From Tepidanaerobacter acetatoxydans_A (GTDB lineage Bacteria > Bacillota > Thermosediminibacteria > Thermosediminibacterales > Tepidanaerobacteraceae), in assembly GCA_022840405.1 (NCBI GenBank), contig JALHJR010000004.1:112601-176600 (forward strand): DNA of 64,000 bases. The letters run 5' to 3'. Positions 42,280-51,451 of the stretch are shown here, one piece after another (the stretch's first letter is position 1; each line of letters starts with the position of its first letter). A program made the translations under genes and the position numbers. The notes beneath the pieces were generated by a model. That model searched no databases. It had not been told where the DNA came from and was given only the letters and a program-made list of their open reading frames with translations.

Positions 42280-43626
42280 TCAAGCCTTTATCCTTTTTAA
42301 ACGTGCTATAAAAAAACCGTCAGTCCCATGTATATTCGGGTATAATGTAATATAACCGTAGGATTGTTTAAGGCTGTTATGCAGCTTTTCTGGAAGATAT
42401 GGCCTTAAGTCATCATAAATAAAAGAATCGTTTTTTGCAAGAAATTCATCTACATTTTTTTCATTTTCTTCAGGTTCTATGCTACATGTGCTATAAATTA
42501 AAAAACCTTCCGGTTTTACATATTTTGAACATACTTCAAGAATCTCCTTCTGTTCAGATTTTAAAGCTGTTATATCTTCAGGTTTTTTTGACCACTTGAT
42601 ATCAGGTTTCCTGCGAATAACACCAAGCCCAGAACATGGAGCATCAATTATAACCTTATCAAACTTGCTGAACATATTTTTATCAGGTATTTTGGCATTT
42701 CTTACCTCCGGCACAGCAATAGTTGCTTTTAAGCGGCGGCAGTTTTGTTCTATTAGTCTGACTCTATGAGGATGAATATCCCATGCAATTATTTCACCCT
42801 TATTTTGCATAATAGCAGCCATATGAGCAGTTTTACCGCCTGGTGCAGCGGCTACATCCAACACCTTGTCATTACTTTTTACTCCAGCCGCCAATGATGC
42901 TATAATAGAACTTTCATCTTGAGGAGCAAAAAGTCCTTTATTAAAACTTTCCAGTTGGGCAATAGGAGGTGAGTCTAAGATATATAAAGCTTCTTCAGTA
43001 AATAAACCAGGTGCTACACGTGCTCCTTCGGCTGATAATTGTTTTTCTAATTCTTCTCTATCGGCAACCAAGGTGTTTACCCGAATGCACGGCTTAGGTC
43101 TTTCATTCAAGGCCATACATAAATCTTCGGTAAAATTTTTATCAAATAATTCTATCCATCTTTGAATAAGCCAAGAGGGAAAAGAATAATAGATAGATAA
43201 ATATTTTTCCATATTTGTATTCTTGTTTGGATATACTATCTTATCTCTTTTCCTAAGCACATTCCTTAAAATAGCATTAGTAAAATTAGCTGCTCTTTTC
43301 CCTTCATATTTTTTAACAAGACTGACTGATTCATTGACTGCCGCAAAATCCGGTACCCTGTCTAAAAAAAATGTCTGGTATATTCCCACCCTAATAGCAT
43401 TTTTAACAAATGGCGATATTTTAGACAAGTCTATTTTGGAAAATTGTGATATTATATAATCTATTCGTAGAAGGTTTTGTATAACTCCATTAACTAATTC
43501 AGTAACCAATGCTCTGTCTTTTAGCGACATATCCGAAGTTAGATGTTGATTTAAAAGTAAATTCCCATAAGACCCTTCCTGTATTTTTATTAGCATGCAA
43601 ATGGCCAATTCTCTAGGATTGGACAT
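42280..43626 (-). CDS. rsmB: 16S rRNA (cytosine967-C5)-methyltransferase
   Basis: About 448 residues. The N-terminal NusB-like RNA-binding domain occupies about 1-140, the SAM methyltransferase domain the rest. The SAM site is VLDVAAAPGGKTAH, and the two catalytic Cys lie in DAPCSGLG and YSTCSIEPEEN. ATG at 43626 follows GGAAGGAG, and the longer frame to 43647 overlaps the DUF116 gene and its own binding site. It is in the fmt-DUF116-rsmB-rlmN order. Confidence 0.95.
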   Translation of the reverse strand: MSNPRELAICMLIKIQEGSYGNLLLNQHLTSDMSLKDRALVTELVNGVIQNLLRIDYIISQFSKIDLSKISPFVKNAIRVGIYQTFFLDRVPDFAAVNESVSLVKKYEGKRAANFTNAILRNVLRKRDKIVYPNKNTNMEKYLSIYYSFPSWLIQRWIELFDKNFTEDLCMALNERPKPCIRVNTLVADREELEKQLSAEGARVAPGLFTEEALYILDSPPIAQLESFNKGLFAPQDESSIIASLAAGVKSNDKVLDVAAAPGGKTAHMAAIMQNKGEIIAWDIHPHRVRLIEQNCRRLKATIAVPEVRNAKIPDKNMFSKFDKVIIDAPCSGLGVIRRKPDIKWSKKPEDITALKSEQKEILEVCSKYVKPEGFLIYSTCSIEPEENEKNVDEFLAKNDSFIYDDLRPYLPEKLHNSLKQSYGYITLYPNIHGTDGFFIARLKRIKA

Positions 43627-43633
43627 TTTTGTA

Positions 43634-44407
43634 TTACTCCTTCCCATTTAAAAAAAATTCAATTGCTTTGGATACTTTTTCCAAATCGACCTTTGTATTC
43701 TTACACGGCCCTTCAGGTCTTATATTTAAAACTCCCATTACCGGCAAGGGATTTGTATCCAGAATTCCTTCGGTTAAATCCCTCTCACATGCAATGGCCA
43801 CAACTGCCTTAGGTTTAATATCCATTACCTTCTTTCTTGCCAAAGTACCACCTGTTACTACTGTCAGGTTCACACCATAGTCGCTGCTTATCTTTAAAAG
43901 TTTATCTATATCACATCGTCCACAGTGCCTGCAATTAGATACATCAGTTGTGACCTTATAAGGGCAGTCCCATTTTTGCAAACAGTGAGGTGCAAGAATA
44001 AGAATATCATTCGGAGTTAGGTCGTAGTTACGACTTTGAAGCAACTTATTGTTTACTTCTATATACGAACTTTTAATAATATCCTTAGGTATGTGAAAGA
44101 CTTTCCCTAAGGTCAAGGCTAAAGGAAATAAGATGTTTAATGAAGTATTCATTAACTTTTCAAGACCAAAAAAAGTTTTGACATGCCAGAGTGTCATAAC
44201 AACTCCAGCCAAGCCTATGCTGACTATTAAAATGAATAAACTTAAGAGAATTATTACTGCAAGCAATATATAGCGATACCAATTGCCAAATCTATTGTAG
44301 TAAATAAGAACTCCTGAAAAAATCATTCCAATAATAAGCAGTATGCTGAAAGAAAGCAAGCCAATAAAGACTCTCTTTTTTACAGTTTCTCCATTTTGTT
44401 TATACAT
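43634..44407 (-). CDS. DUF116 membrane-anchored Cys-rich protein
   Basis: A 257-residue DUF116 protein. Two hydrophobic segments lie at about 13-35 and 45-72, then a soluble domain. The segment HCLQKWDCPYKVT followed by NCRHCGRCD holds five Cys in about 30 residues and could bind an Fe-S cluster. VTGGTLARKKV and AIACERDLTEG are conserved family blocks. The family is common in anaerobic Clostridia and methanogens and has no proven role. Its start overlaps the end of fmt by 8 bp, so it is translationally coupled within the translation-related cluster. Confidence 0.85.
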   Translation of the reverse strand: MYKQNGETVKKRVFIGLLSFSILLIIGMIFSGVLIYYNRFGNWYRYILLAVIILLSLFILIVSIGLAGVVMTLWHVKTFFGLEKLMNTSLNILFPLALTLGKVFHIPKDIIKSSYIEVNNKLLQSRNYDLTPNDILILAPHCLQKWDCPYKVTTDVSNCRHCGRCDIDKLLKISSDYGVNLTVVTGGTLARKKVMDIKPKAVVAIACERDLTEGILDTNPLPVMGVLNIRPEGPCKNTKVDLEKVSKAIEFFLNGKE

Positions 44408-45338
44408 CAGAAAAAAATTCTCCCTCTTTTATATCATGACCGACTAGGTATTCAGTTGCCTTTAGCCGCTTTTTGCCAGCTTCTTGCAGCTCAAGTATGA
44501 GAATGCTGCCGTCACCTGTTCCTACAAGAAAGCCCTCATTTTTTACCAGACCCATAAACCTACCCGGATGAGATTTTATTCCGGCTGAATATGGTTTTGC
44601 CTTCCATATCTTAATTTCGCGGCCGTTCCTTATGGTATACGATCCTGGCCAAGGATATGTTCCTCTTATTAAATTATAAATCTCATTGGTGTTTTTTAAC
44701 CAATTTATTTTGCCATCTTCTTTTTTTAGCATGGGAGCATATGTTGATTCTTCATGATTCTGGGACTTTCGAATTAAATTACCTGATTTTATGCATGAAA
44801 GTGTTTTTAATAAAAGATTTCCGCCCAAATATGATAATTCTCTGGAAAGATCCTCTGATGTCCAATCATTTTTGATGGCTATTTGCTCCTGTAAAAAAAT
44901 ATCTCCAGTATCCAAGCCTTCATCCATCCACATAGTCGTTACACCTGTTACTGATTCGCCATTTATAATCGACCATTGTATTGGAGCTGCGCCTCTGTAT
45001 TTGGGCAGCAGTGAAGCATGAACATTGATGCAGCCTATCTTAGGTATCTTAAGCACCCTTTGTGGCAAAATTTGCCCGAAAGCAACAACAGTTATTATAT
45101 CAGTTTCCAAAGCAATAAGTGTGTCAATAAAATGTTCTTCTTTGACTTTTTCAGGCTGATAGACCGGAATATCATATTGAACTGCCAATTTTTTAATCGG
45201 CGGTGGAGTAATTACCCTTTTCCTACCCACAGGGCGGTCAGGCTGTGTAACTACTGCCACTACATTTATATTCTCTTTAATTAACATTTCTAATGGTACA
45301 ACGGCAAACTCAGGGGTTCCCATAAATATAACTTTCAT
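44400..45338 (-). CDS. fmt: Methionyl-tRNA formyltransferase
   Basis: Formylates initiator Met-tRNA using 10-formyl-tetrahydrofolate, about 312 residues. The formyl-transferase motif is in INVHASLLPKYRGAAPIQW (Asn, His), with Asp in WMDEGLDTGD. The C-terminal OB-like domain starts at about 205. ATG at 45338 follows GAGG by 7 nt; the ATG two codons upstream is too close. It lies 2 bp after def, so formylation and deformylation are encoded together. Confidence 0.97.
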   Translation of the reverse strand: MKVIFMGTPEFAVVPLEMLIKENINVVAVVTQPDRPVGRKRVITPPPIKKLAVQYDIPVYQPEKVKEEHFIDTLIALETDIITVVAFGQILPQRVLKIPKIGCINVHASLLPKYRGAAPIQWSIINGESVTGVTTMWMDEGLDTGDIFLQEQIAIKNDWTSEDLSRELSYLGGNLLLKTLSCIKSGNLIRKSQNHEESTYAPMLKKEDGKINWLKNTNEIYNLIRGTYPWPGSYTIRNGREIKIWKAKPYSAGIKSHPGRFMGLVKNEGFLVGTGDGSILILELQEAGKKRLKATEYLVGHDIKEGEFFSDV

Positions 45339-45340
45339 TT

Positions 45341-45805
45341 TCATTCCTCACTATCAGGTTCAATAAATTTTATGGCTTTATCTACAAAAAGCTTACCTTC
45401 CAGATGGTCTATTTCATGGCATAAAGCCCGTGCTAATAAATCTTCTCCCTCTATTTCAATATATTTTCCCCACTTGTCCTGTGCCTTCACTTTAACTCTA
45501 CTCGGCCGAGGTACTTCGCCTAATATACCGGGTATACTCAAGCATCCTTCTGGTTCGATTACTTCTCCTTTGCTTTCAACTATTTCAGGATTTACCAGCA
45601 CGATCGGTCCTTCACCCACATCGATAACTACTACTCTTTTTAGTATGCCAACCTGTGGTGCTGCAAGCCCTACGCCATTAGCATTCATCATGGTTTCCAG
45701 CATATCTAATATAAGGGTATGCAGGCGCTTATCAAATACCGTTACATTTCTGGATTTTTTTCTCAGCACCTCATCGCCATATTCTCTAATATTCCTTAAA
45801 GCCAT
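45341..45805 (-). CDS. def: Peptide deformylase
   Basis: A 154-residue metalloenzyme removing the N-terminal formyl group from new proteins. All three motifs are present: GVGLAAPQVG, EGCLSIPG (Cys metal ligand) and HEIDHLEG (two His and the catalytic Glu). ATG at 45805 lies 7 nt after AGGAGG. The longer frame to 45847 overlaps the end of priA and is not needed. Confidence 0.97.
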   Translation of the reverse strand: MALRNIREYGDEVLRKKSRNVTVFDKRLHTLILDMLETMMNANGVGLAAPQVGILKRVVVIDVGEGPIVLVNPEIVESKGEVIEPEGCLSIPGILGEVPRPSRVKVKAQDKWGKYIEIEGEDLLARALCHEIDHLEGKLFVDKAIKFIEPDSEE

Positions 45806-45816
45806 CGTCATTCCTC

Positions 45817-48012
45817 CTATAATAAATCCAGTGGTTCCATATCCCATGACATATCGACTTTTCTATTATTATTTAAGATCTGCATATGGTTGCATATATT
45901 TACTAAGGTTTGAATTTGCTTACTTTTTAGTAAAATATTATATCTATAATTGTCTTTAATCTTTGATCTGGGTGCCGGCACGGGACCATAGATTTCTATA
46001 TCGTTATTATACTTCTGATATAATATTTGTCTTACTTCTTCAGCTTCTTTTTTTATTAAGTCTTCATAACGACTTTTAAATACGATATTTAACATATGGC
46101 AAAACGGGGGGTAAAGAGCTTCACGGCGAATCTTGAGTTCCTCTTGATAAAAACCGCTTATATCAAAATTACAGGCAGCCCTTATAGCAAACGATTCAGG
46201 TGTGTATGTTTGAACATATACCATGCCCGGAGTATCTCCTCTGCCGGATCTTCCTGCTACTTGAGTTATCAACTGAAAAGTTCGCTCACCAGACCTAAAA
46301 TCCGGCATGTTAAGCGCAGTATCCGCGCTGATAATTCCGACCAGTGCCACATCTGGGAAATTAAGACCCTTGGCTACAGTTTGAGTTCCTATTAGTATTT
46401 GGGCTCCGCCTCTTTTAAAGTTCAATAACATCTTTTCCAAAGAACCTTTTCGAGAAGTAGAATCTGAATCAATTCTAATAGTTCTGCATTTTGGGAAAAA
46501 CCTCTTTACTTCTTGTTCCACCTTTTCCGTTCCTGCCCCAAAGTATCGTATATTCCTACTTTTACACTTTGGACAAATGTCCGGAGCTTTTATGCTGTAC
46601 CCACAATAATGGCATTTCCCGCTTTTATCTTCAAAGTGATATGTCAATGCAATATCACAGTATTTGCACTTTAATACAAACCCACAATCGCGGCAAATCA
46701 CAAAAGTCGAATGCCCTCTGCGATTTAAAAAAAGTATTATCTGTTTGTGCTTTTCTAGGGTTTCTTTCATGCCGGATAATAACTTTCGACTAAAAATATG
46801 TCGATTGCCTGATTTCAGTTCTTCCCTCATATCTATTATTTCCAGTTTTGGCAAAGATCTTCCTGAAACTCTTTTCGTCAACTTAGCCAGTGAATATTCT
46901 TGCTTAGCAGCTTTATAAAAAGACTCAACTGAAGGTGTAGCACTGCCTAAAACTAAGCTGGCATTTTGTTTTTTCGCCCTGAATTTGGCAACCGTCCTAG
47001 CATCATAATAGGGATGTTCCCCATTTTTATAGGAGGATTCATGTTCTTCATCTATAATAATCATACCCAAATCTTTTATAGGTGCAAATATGGCCGATCT
47101 TGCACCTAAAACCACCAACGCTTCGCCAGAATATATCCTCTGCCATTCATCAAATCTTTCCCCTTGCGAAAGTTTGCTATGCAAAACAGCAGTTTTCCCT
47201 GGAAAGCGGCTACGAAATATCGAAAGCATCTGCGGAGTTAAAGAAATTTCAGGAACAAGCATAATAACCTTTTTCCCAGCTTTTAATACATTTTCTATTG
47301 CTCTAATATAAACTTCGGTTTTACCACTACCGGTCACCCCGTAAATAAGGGTAGTTCTTTTTGAATTATTGAAATTTTTAATTATTGTTGTTAATGCATT
47401 TTGCTGTTCAATAGTTAAGTTGATATGCTCACGTATATTATTGGTCGTAATAATCATAGGCCGCCTTCTGACTACTCTATAATCTCTCTTAATTACTCCT
47501 TTTTCAGTTAAAGCTGTCAGGGCTGACCTTACTGATGCAATAGGCATTTTTAGATTTTCTGATATGTCATGAACTGTAGCTGTTTCTACATTTTTTAAAT
47601 ATTCTAGCACTCTCTTTTGATTAAAAGCTCTGCTTGATATAACCTTGTCAGTAGAACATACTGAATAAACCGATTCTGTTTTTGAACTGACTTTCGGGGG
47701 CAGCATAAGCTTCAAAAAATCAATAATTGGAGTTCCGTAATATTCGGCTAATGATTTGGATAAATCTACTAATTCCATAGGAAGCGAGATAGCTTCTTTA
47801 CTTATGACTGCTTTTAGTTCGTAATCCGTTGTTTTTTCTATAAAATTAAAAAGCTCTGTAACTACACCTGTTACTTTTATATTGTTGAAAGGAACGCATA
47901 CTAAATCACCTATATTGATTGAGGAGGCTATATCCTCGGGAACTAGGTAAGTATATTCCCTTTTGGCTTTTGGGTGTCTTACATCTACAGCCACCAAACA
48001 AGTTTTAATCAA
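45817..48012 (-). CDS. priA: Primosomal protein N' (replication restart helicase PriA)
   Basis: A 731-residue helicase that reloads the replisome at collapsed forks. The 3'-end binding domain occupies about 1-100 and a winged-helix segment about 130-190. Walker A is GVTGSGKTEVY, the DEAH-type box IIDEEHESSY. Eight Cys in four CxxC pairs (CRDC, CKYC, CHYC, CPKC) bind two zinc ions in the helicase core. The start is TTG at 48012, with GGGGAGG just upstream. It lies in the coaBC-priA-def-fmt order. Confidence 0.96.
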   Translation of the reverse strand: MIKTCLVAVDVRHPKAKREYTYLVPEDIASSINIGDLVCVPFNNIKVTGVVTELFNFIEKTTDYELKAVISKEAISLPMELVDLSKSLAEYYGTPIIDFLKLMLPPKVSSKTESVYSVCSTDKVISSRAFNQKRVLEYLKNVETATVHDISENLKMPIASVRSALTALTEKGVIKRDYRVVRRRPMIITTNNIREHINLTIEQQNALTTIIKNFNNSKRTTLIYGVTGSGKTEVYIRAIENVLKAGKKVIMLVPEISLTPQMLSIFRSRFPGKTAVLHSKLSQGERFDEWQRIYSGEALVVLGARSAIFAPIKDLGMIIIDEEHESSYKNGEHPYYDARTVAKFRAKKQNASLVLGSATPSVESFYKAAKQEYSLAKLTKRVSGRSLPKLEIIDMREELKSGNRHIFSRKLLSGMKETLEKHKQIILFLNRRGHSTFVICRDCGFVLKCKYCDIALTYHFEDKSGKCHYCGYSIKAPDICPKCKSRNIRYFGAGTEKVEQEVKRFFPKCRTIRIDSDSTSRKGSLEKMLLNFKRGGAQILIGTQTVAKGLNFPDVALVGIISADTALNMPDFRSGERTFQLITQVAGRSGRGDTPGMVYVQTYTPESFAIRAACNFDISGFYQEELKIRREALYPPFCHMLNIVFKSRYEDLIKKEAEEVRQILYQKYNNDIEIYGPVPAPRSKIKDNYRYNILLKSKQIQTLVNICNHMQILNNNRKVDMSWDMEPLDLL

Positions 48013-48035
48013 AAAACCTCCCCTCCGAAAAACCC

Positions 48036-49247
48036 TTAAAGTTTTTGATATTGCTCCATATATAAAAATACTCTATCTAAAATCTCATCAGCTAAATCTT
48101 TTTTTAGCATCCTAGGCAGTTCTTCAATTCGACCATCTCTGTATAATATTTTTACTATATTTGTATCCTTGGCAAATCCGGCTCCCTCTTGTGTAAGGTC
48201 ATTTAAGATAATAAAATCAAGATTTTTTCTTATTAATTTATCTTGAGCATTAGCTGCTGCATTAGTTGTTTCAGCGGCAAATCCGACCAATATCTGATGC
48301 TGTTTTTTGTTTCCCAATTCTTGTAAAATGTCAGGATTTTTCTTAAGTTCTATAATCATATTAAAGCCATGTTTTTTTATCTTCTCCGCTTCGAAATGTT
48401 TAGGTGAAAAATCTGCAACAGCCGCTGCTTTAATAACAACATCAACCTCTGGATAATGTTGCATTACTGCTTCAAACATTTCCTGGGCTGTTTCGACCGA
48501 TATGTATTTATAAAGTCCCAGCGGCGGAGCAAGATTCGTTGGTCCTGAAATCAATATAACCTCTCCGCCGCGATGAATTGCTTTTTCGGCCAAAGCATAA
48601 CCCATTTTCCCGGAAGAATGGTTCGTGATAAATCTTACTGGGTCAATAGGTTCTCTGGTTGGACCAGCGGTTATTAAAAACTTCTTGTCTTTTAAATCAC
48701 CATCTTTTCCCAAAATAATCTTAACCTGAGTTACGATATTTTGCGGTTCCGGAAACCTACCTTTCCCAGTATATCCGCATGCTAATTCACCTTCTTCTGG
48801 TTCCATGACAATAGCACCGGTTGCTCTTAAAAATTCAATATTTTTCTGTGTTACAGGATTTTCATACATATTTACGTTCATAGCAGGTACAATTATTTTT
48901 TTTGCATTAGTGGCAAGTGCCGTTGAAGTCAGCATATCATCTGCTATTCCTGCAGCCAACTTGGCAATAATATTTGCAGTTGCCGGTGCTACTAAAAAAA
49001 TATCAGCTTTATCTGCCAATGCTACATGCTCAACTTCCCATGAAGAAGGTTCTGCAAACATGTCAGTAATAACCGGATTCTGTGATACAACTTGAAAAGT
49101 TAATGGTTTGACAAATTCGCATGCGGATTTTGTCATTACAACTTGGACATTAGCACCGGCTTTTTTAAATAATCTCACAAGTTCTACCGCTTTATAAATT
49201 GCTATACTGCCGGTAACTCCTAGTACTACAAACCTATCTTTAAGCAT
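48036..49247 (-). CDS. coaBC: Bifunctional phosphopantothenoylcysteine decarboxylase/synthetase
   Basis: A 403-residue fusion catalysing steps two and three of CoA synthesis. The N-terminal flavin-dependent CoaC domain (about 1-180) has GVTGSIAIYKA, the active-site His in VEHVALAD, PAMNVNMYENP and the substrate-clamp Cys in ELACGYTGKGR. The CoaB synthetase domain starts near 185 (FLITAGPTREPIDPVR) and includes FAAET. ATG at 49247 follows GAGGTG. It follows rpoZ by 8 bp. Confidence 0.96.
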   Translation of the reverse strand: MLKDRFVVLGVTGSIAIYKAVELVRLFKKAGANVQVVMTKSACEFVKPLTFQVVSQNPVITDMFAEPSSWEVEHVALADKADIFLVAPATANIIAKLAAGIADDMLTSTALATNAKKIIVPAMNVNMYENPVTQKNIEFLRATGAIVMEPEEGELACGYTGKGRFPEPQNIVTQVKIILGKDGDLKDKKFLITAGPTREPIDPVRFITNHSSGKMGYALAEKAIHRGGEVILISGPTNLAPPLGLYKYISVETAQEMFEAVMQHYPEVDVVIKAAAVADFSPKHFEAEKIKKHGFNMIIELKKNPDILQELGNKKQHQILVGFAAETTNAAANAQDKLIRKNLDFIILNDLTQEGAGFAKDTNIVKILYRDGRIEELPRMLKKDLADEILDRVFLYMEQYQKL

Positions 49248-49255
49248 GATTCACC

Positions 49256-49465
49256 TCATTGTTTTGCCCCGGGTTTAACCCGTTCTATAAGGATTTTTCC
49301 TGCATCAAGTTCAAATAATGCTATTGAAACAGGTTTTTTCGTGTTTACCTCTACAAGTTCTTTTGCACCTTCTACCAGTTGGCGAGCTCTTTTAGCCGCT
49401 GCTACAGCAATAATGTACTTACTGTCATATTTAGTTGCAAGAGAATCTATAGACGGATACATCAT
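49256..49465 (-). CDS. rpoZ: RNA polymerase omega subunit
   Basis: A 69-residue omega subunit that helps assemble RNA polymerase. MYPSIDSLATKYDSKYIIAV and AAKRARQL are the typical core. It overlaps the end of gmk by 4 bp, the usual gmk-rpoZ coupling. Two adjacent ATG codons (49465, 49462) follow AGGAGG. Confidence 0.95.
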   Translation of the reverse strand: MMYPSIDSLATKYDSKYIIAVAAAKRARQLVEGAKELVEVNTKKPVSIALFELDAGKILIERVKPGAKQ

Positions 49466-50079
49466 AATTGGTTTCCTCCTTTAATCTCCAAAAGTTTCTT
49501 TTTATTTCTTGACACCCTACATCTTTCGGCTAGGACTATAGATTGAAGCATTAAAGCTGCTGTATCTAAATCTTCGTTTATTATAACATAATCATAGTCA
49601 AAGGCTGCCTGAATTTCCTTTTTTGCGCACTTGAGCCTTAAATCAATAGAGTCTTTAGTATCACTGCCTCTTTTTATGATGCGTTTTTCTAATTCTTCAA
49701 TACTTGGAGGTGCTATAAATATGAAAATCCCTTCAGGATAGTTTTTTTTAACTTGAGCTGCACCCTGTATATCAATTTCGAGAATAACGTCCTTGCCTTC
49801 GCTAAGCTTTTTAATAACAACATCTTTTGGTGTGCCATAATAGTTAGTATATACCTTAGCCCATTCCAGAAATTGTCCTTTTTTTATTTTATCTTCAAAG
49901 TTTTCATGACTCATAAAAATATAATTAACACCGTCTAACTCACCAAGCCTGGGTAACCTTGTAGTAGCAGATGTGGAAAGAAATACATCTTCAACTTTAC
50001 TTACAAGTATATTACACAATGTTCCTTTGCCAACTCCTGAAGGACCTGATACCACAATTAACATACCCTGTTCCCTCAT
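49462..50079 (-). CDS. gmk: Guanylate kinase
   Basis: Phosphorylates GMP to GDP. It has 205 residues, with P-loop GPSGVGKGT at about 12-20, TTRLPRLGELDGVNY in the GMP-binding region and LEIDIQGAAQVK. ATG at 50079 follows AGAGGGG. It lies between remA and rpoZ. Confidence 0.97.
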   Translation of the reverse strand: MREQGMLIVVSGPSGVGKGTLCNILVSKVEDVFLSTSATTRLPRLGELDGVNYIFMSHENFEDKIKKGQFLEWAKVYTNYYGTPKDVVIKKLSEGKDVILEIDIQGAAQVKKNYPEGIFIFIAPPSIEELEKRIIKRGSDTKDSIDLRLKCAKKEIQAAFDYDYVIINEDLDTAALMLQSIVLAERCRVSRNKKKLLEIKGGNQL

Positions 50080-50090
50080 CGAAAACCCCT

Positions 50091-50381
50091 CTATTCGAAA
50101 TTAGTTTCTTCTTCTTCAACTTCATCTTCTATCAAGTTTTTATTGCTACCCAATCGATGAGCTACGGTTTCGGGTTGGATAGCAGATAAAACTACATGAT
50201 CACTATCTGTTATTATCACTGCGCGGGTTCTCCGTCCATACGTGGCATCTATAAGCATACCGCGGTCACGCGCCTCTTGTATTATTCGTTTTATAGGAGC
50301 TGATTCTGGGCTCACTATGGCTATTATTCTATTAGCCGATACTATATTCCCGAATCCGATGTTAACAAGTTTAATGTCCAC
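50091..50381 (-). CDS. remA: RemA-family DNA-binding regulator
   Basis: A 96-residue RemA (YlzA/DUF370) protein. In Bacillus RemA activates biofilm matrix and osmoprotection genes and binds repeated DNA sites as a ring-like oligomer. The core includes IGFGNIVSANRIIAIVSPES and DATYGRRTRAVII. The C-terminal tail after about 80 is acidic. The start is GTG at 50381 after GGAGG. It has the conserved place between yicC and gmk. Confidence 0.95.
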   Translation of the reverse strand: MDIKLVNIGFGNIVSANRIIAIVSPESAPIKRIIQEARDRGMLIDATYGRRTRAVIITDSDHVVLSAIQPETVAHRLGSNKNLIEDEVEEEETNFE

Positions 50382-50399
50382 ACTAATACCTCCTGATTT

Positions 50400-51272
50400 T
50401 TACTCGATATTTTGAATTTGTTCTCGTATTTTCTCAAGTTCGCTCTTTATGTCAATAACTTCTTTGGAAATGCTACAATCCAATGACTTGGCAGCTATTG
50501 TATTTACTTCTCGAAACATCTCCTGGGCAATAAAATCCATTTTTCTACCTACTGCTTCCTTAGAATTTACCAACTCTTTCATTTGATCTAGATGACTATT
50601 TAATCGAACTATTTCTTCGGTTATGCAAGCTTTTTCAGCAAATAATGCTACTTCCATCTCAATCCTTTGCTGATCAAGTGAAATGTCACTGCAAAGCTGC
50701 TCCAGATTGAACATAAGTTTTTTTCTGTATTCGGCAGGAGCGACTTTTGCCAGTTCTTCTATTGATTTTGTCCTATTCTTAATAATTTCAAGTCTTTTAT
50801 ATAAATCCTTCCAGAGGTTTTCACCTTCCTTTTCCCGCATTTTAAATAAGTTTTCCAGTGCATCATCTATAGACGGCACTAAAGTATCCCAAAGCTCTTG
50901 TTCTGTAGGAAATTCTTCTTCTACATTAAAAATATTTGGCATCAGAGAAAGTAGCGACAATGAAATTGGACCTTCAAAACCAATTTCATCTTTTAACTCT
51001 ATCAATTTTTTATAGTAATTGTTAACAAGTGTTTTGTCAATTTTTATATTCACCGGAACGTTCTCGTTATACAGGTTAATAAATACATCGACCCTGCCTC
51101 GAACTATTTTCCCCTTAATATAATTTTTTACCTTCTCCTCCAGAAAAAGCCAAGGTTTTGGTAGTCTGACAAATATATCTAAAAATCTATGATTTACTGA
51201 ACGAATTTCTACAATCCAGTGATATTTGCCAATATTTTCTCCTCGACCATAGCCAGTCATGCTTTTAATCAT
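50400..51272 (-). CDS. YicC/YloC family endoribonuclease
   Basis: A 290-residue YicC-family protein, a toroidal RNase class shown to act on RNA in Escherichia coli and Bacillus. The N-terminal IKSMTGYGRGE and the C-terminal half (DUF1732) with GRKMDFIAQEMFREVNTI are diagnostic. The middle is predicted coiled coil. It has a good promoter (51356-51384) and begins the remA-gmk-rpoZ cluster. A perfect palindrome lies in its leader. Confidence 0.93.
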   Translation of the reverse strand: MIKSMTGYGRGENIGKYHWIVEIRSVNHRFLDIFVRLPKPWLFLEEKVKNYIKGKIVRGRVDVFINLYNENVPVNIKIDKTLVNNYYKKLIELKDEIGFEGPISLSLLSLMPNIFNVEEEFPTEQELWDTLVPSIDDALENLFKMREKEGENLWKDLYKRLEIIKNRTKSIEELAKVAPAEYRKKLMFNLEQLCSDISLDQQRIEMEVALFAEKACITEEIVRLNSHLDQMKELVNSKEAVGRKMDFIAQEMFREVNTIAAKSLDCSISKEVIDIKSELEKIREQIQNIE

Positions 51273-51312
51273 TGTAAACTCCTTGTAATATTCATAATAG
51301 ATAAAAACCTAT

Positions 51313-51336
51313 TAAACCAGGGTTAACCCTGGTTTA
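51313..51336. repeat. 24-bp perfect palindrome in the yicC leader
   Basis: TAAACCAGGG-TTAA-CCCTGGTTTA is a perfect inverted repeat with no unpaired centre in DNA. It lies between divergent yicC and rqcH, about 40 nt upstream of yicC and about 15-20 nt downstream of its predicted start. No gene ends here, so it is not an ordinary terminator. It may be an operator or a leader hairpin. Confidence 0.9.
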
Positions 51337-51355
51337 CTCAGTAATCGTCCAAATT

Positions 51356-51384
51356 ATTATATCATTTAATTTTGCTTTAAACAA
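51356..51384 (-). promoter_or_regulatory. Promoter of the yicC-remA-gmk cluster
   Basis: Minus-strand TTGTTT (51379-51384), 17-nt spacer, perfect TATAAT (51356-51361). Confidence 0.78.
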
Positions 51385-51451
51385 TAATATACCCGCCTTC
51401 AAAAAGCCTTATTTTAGTGTTATACTTAAACACGATAAGGAGGTTTTTTTT

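Noticed and set aside
45372..45959. 195-codon plus-strand frame
   Set aside because: It is antisense to def and the end of priA.
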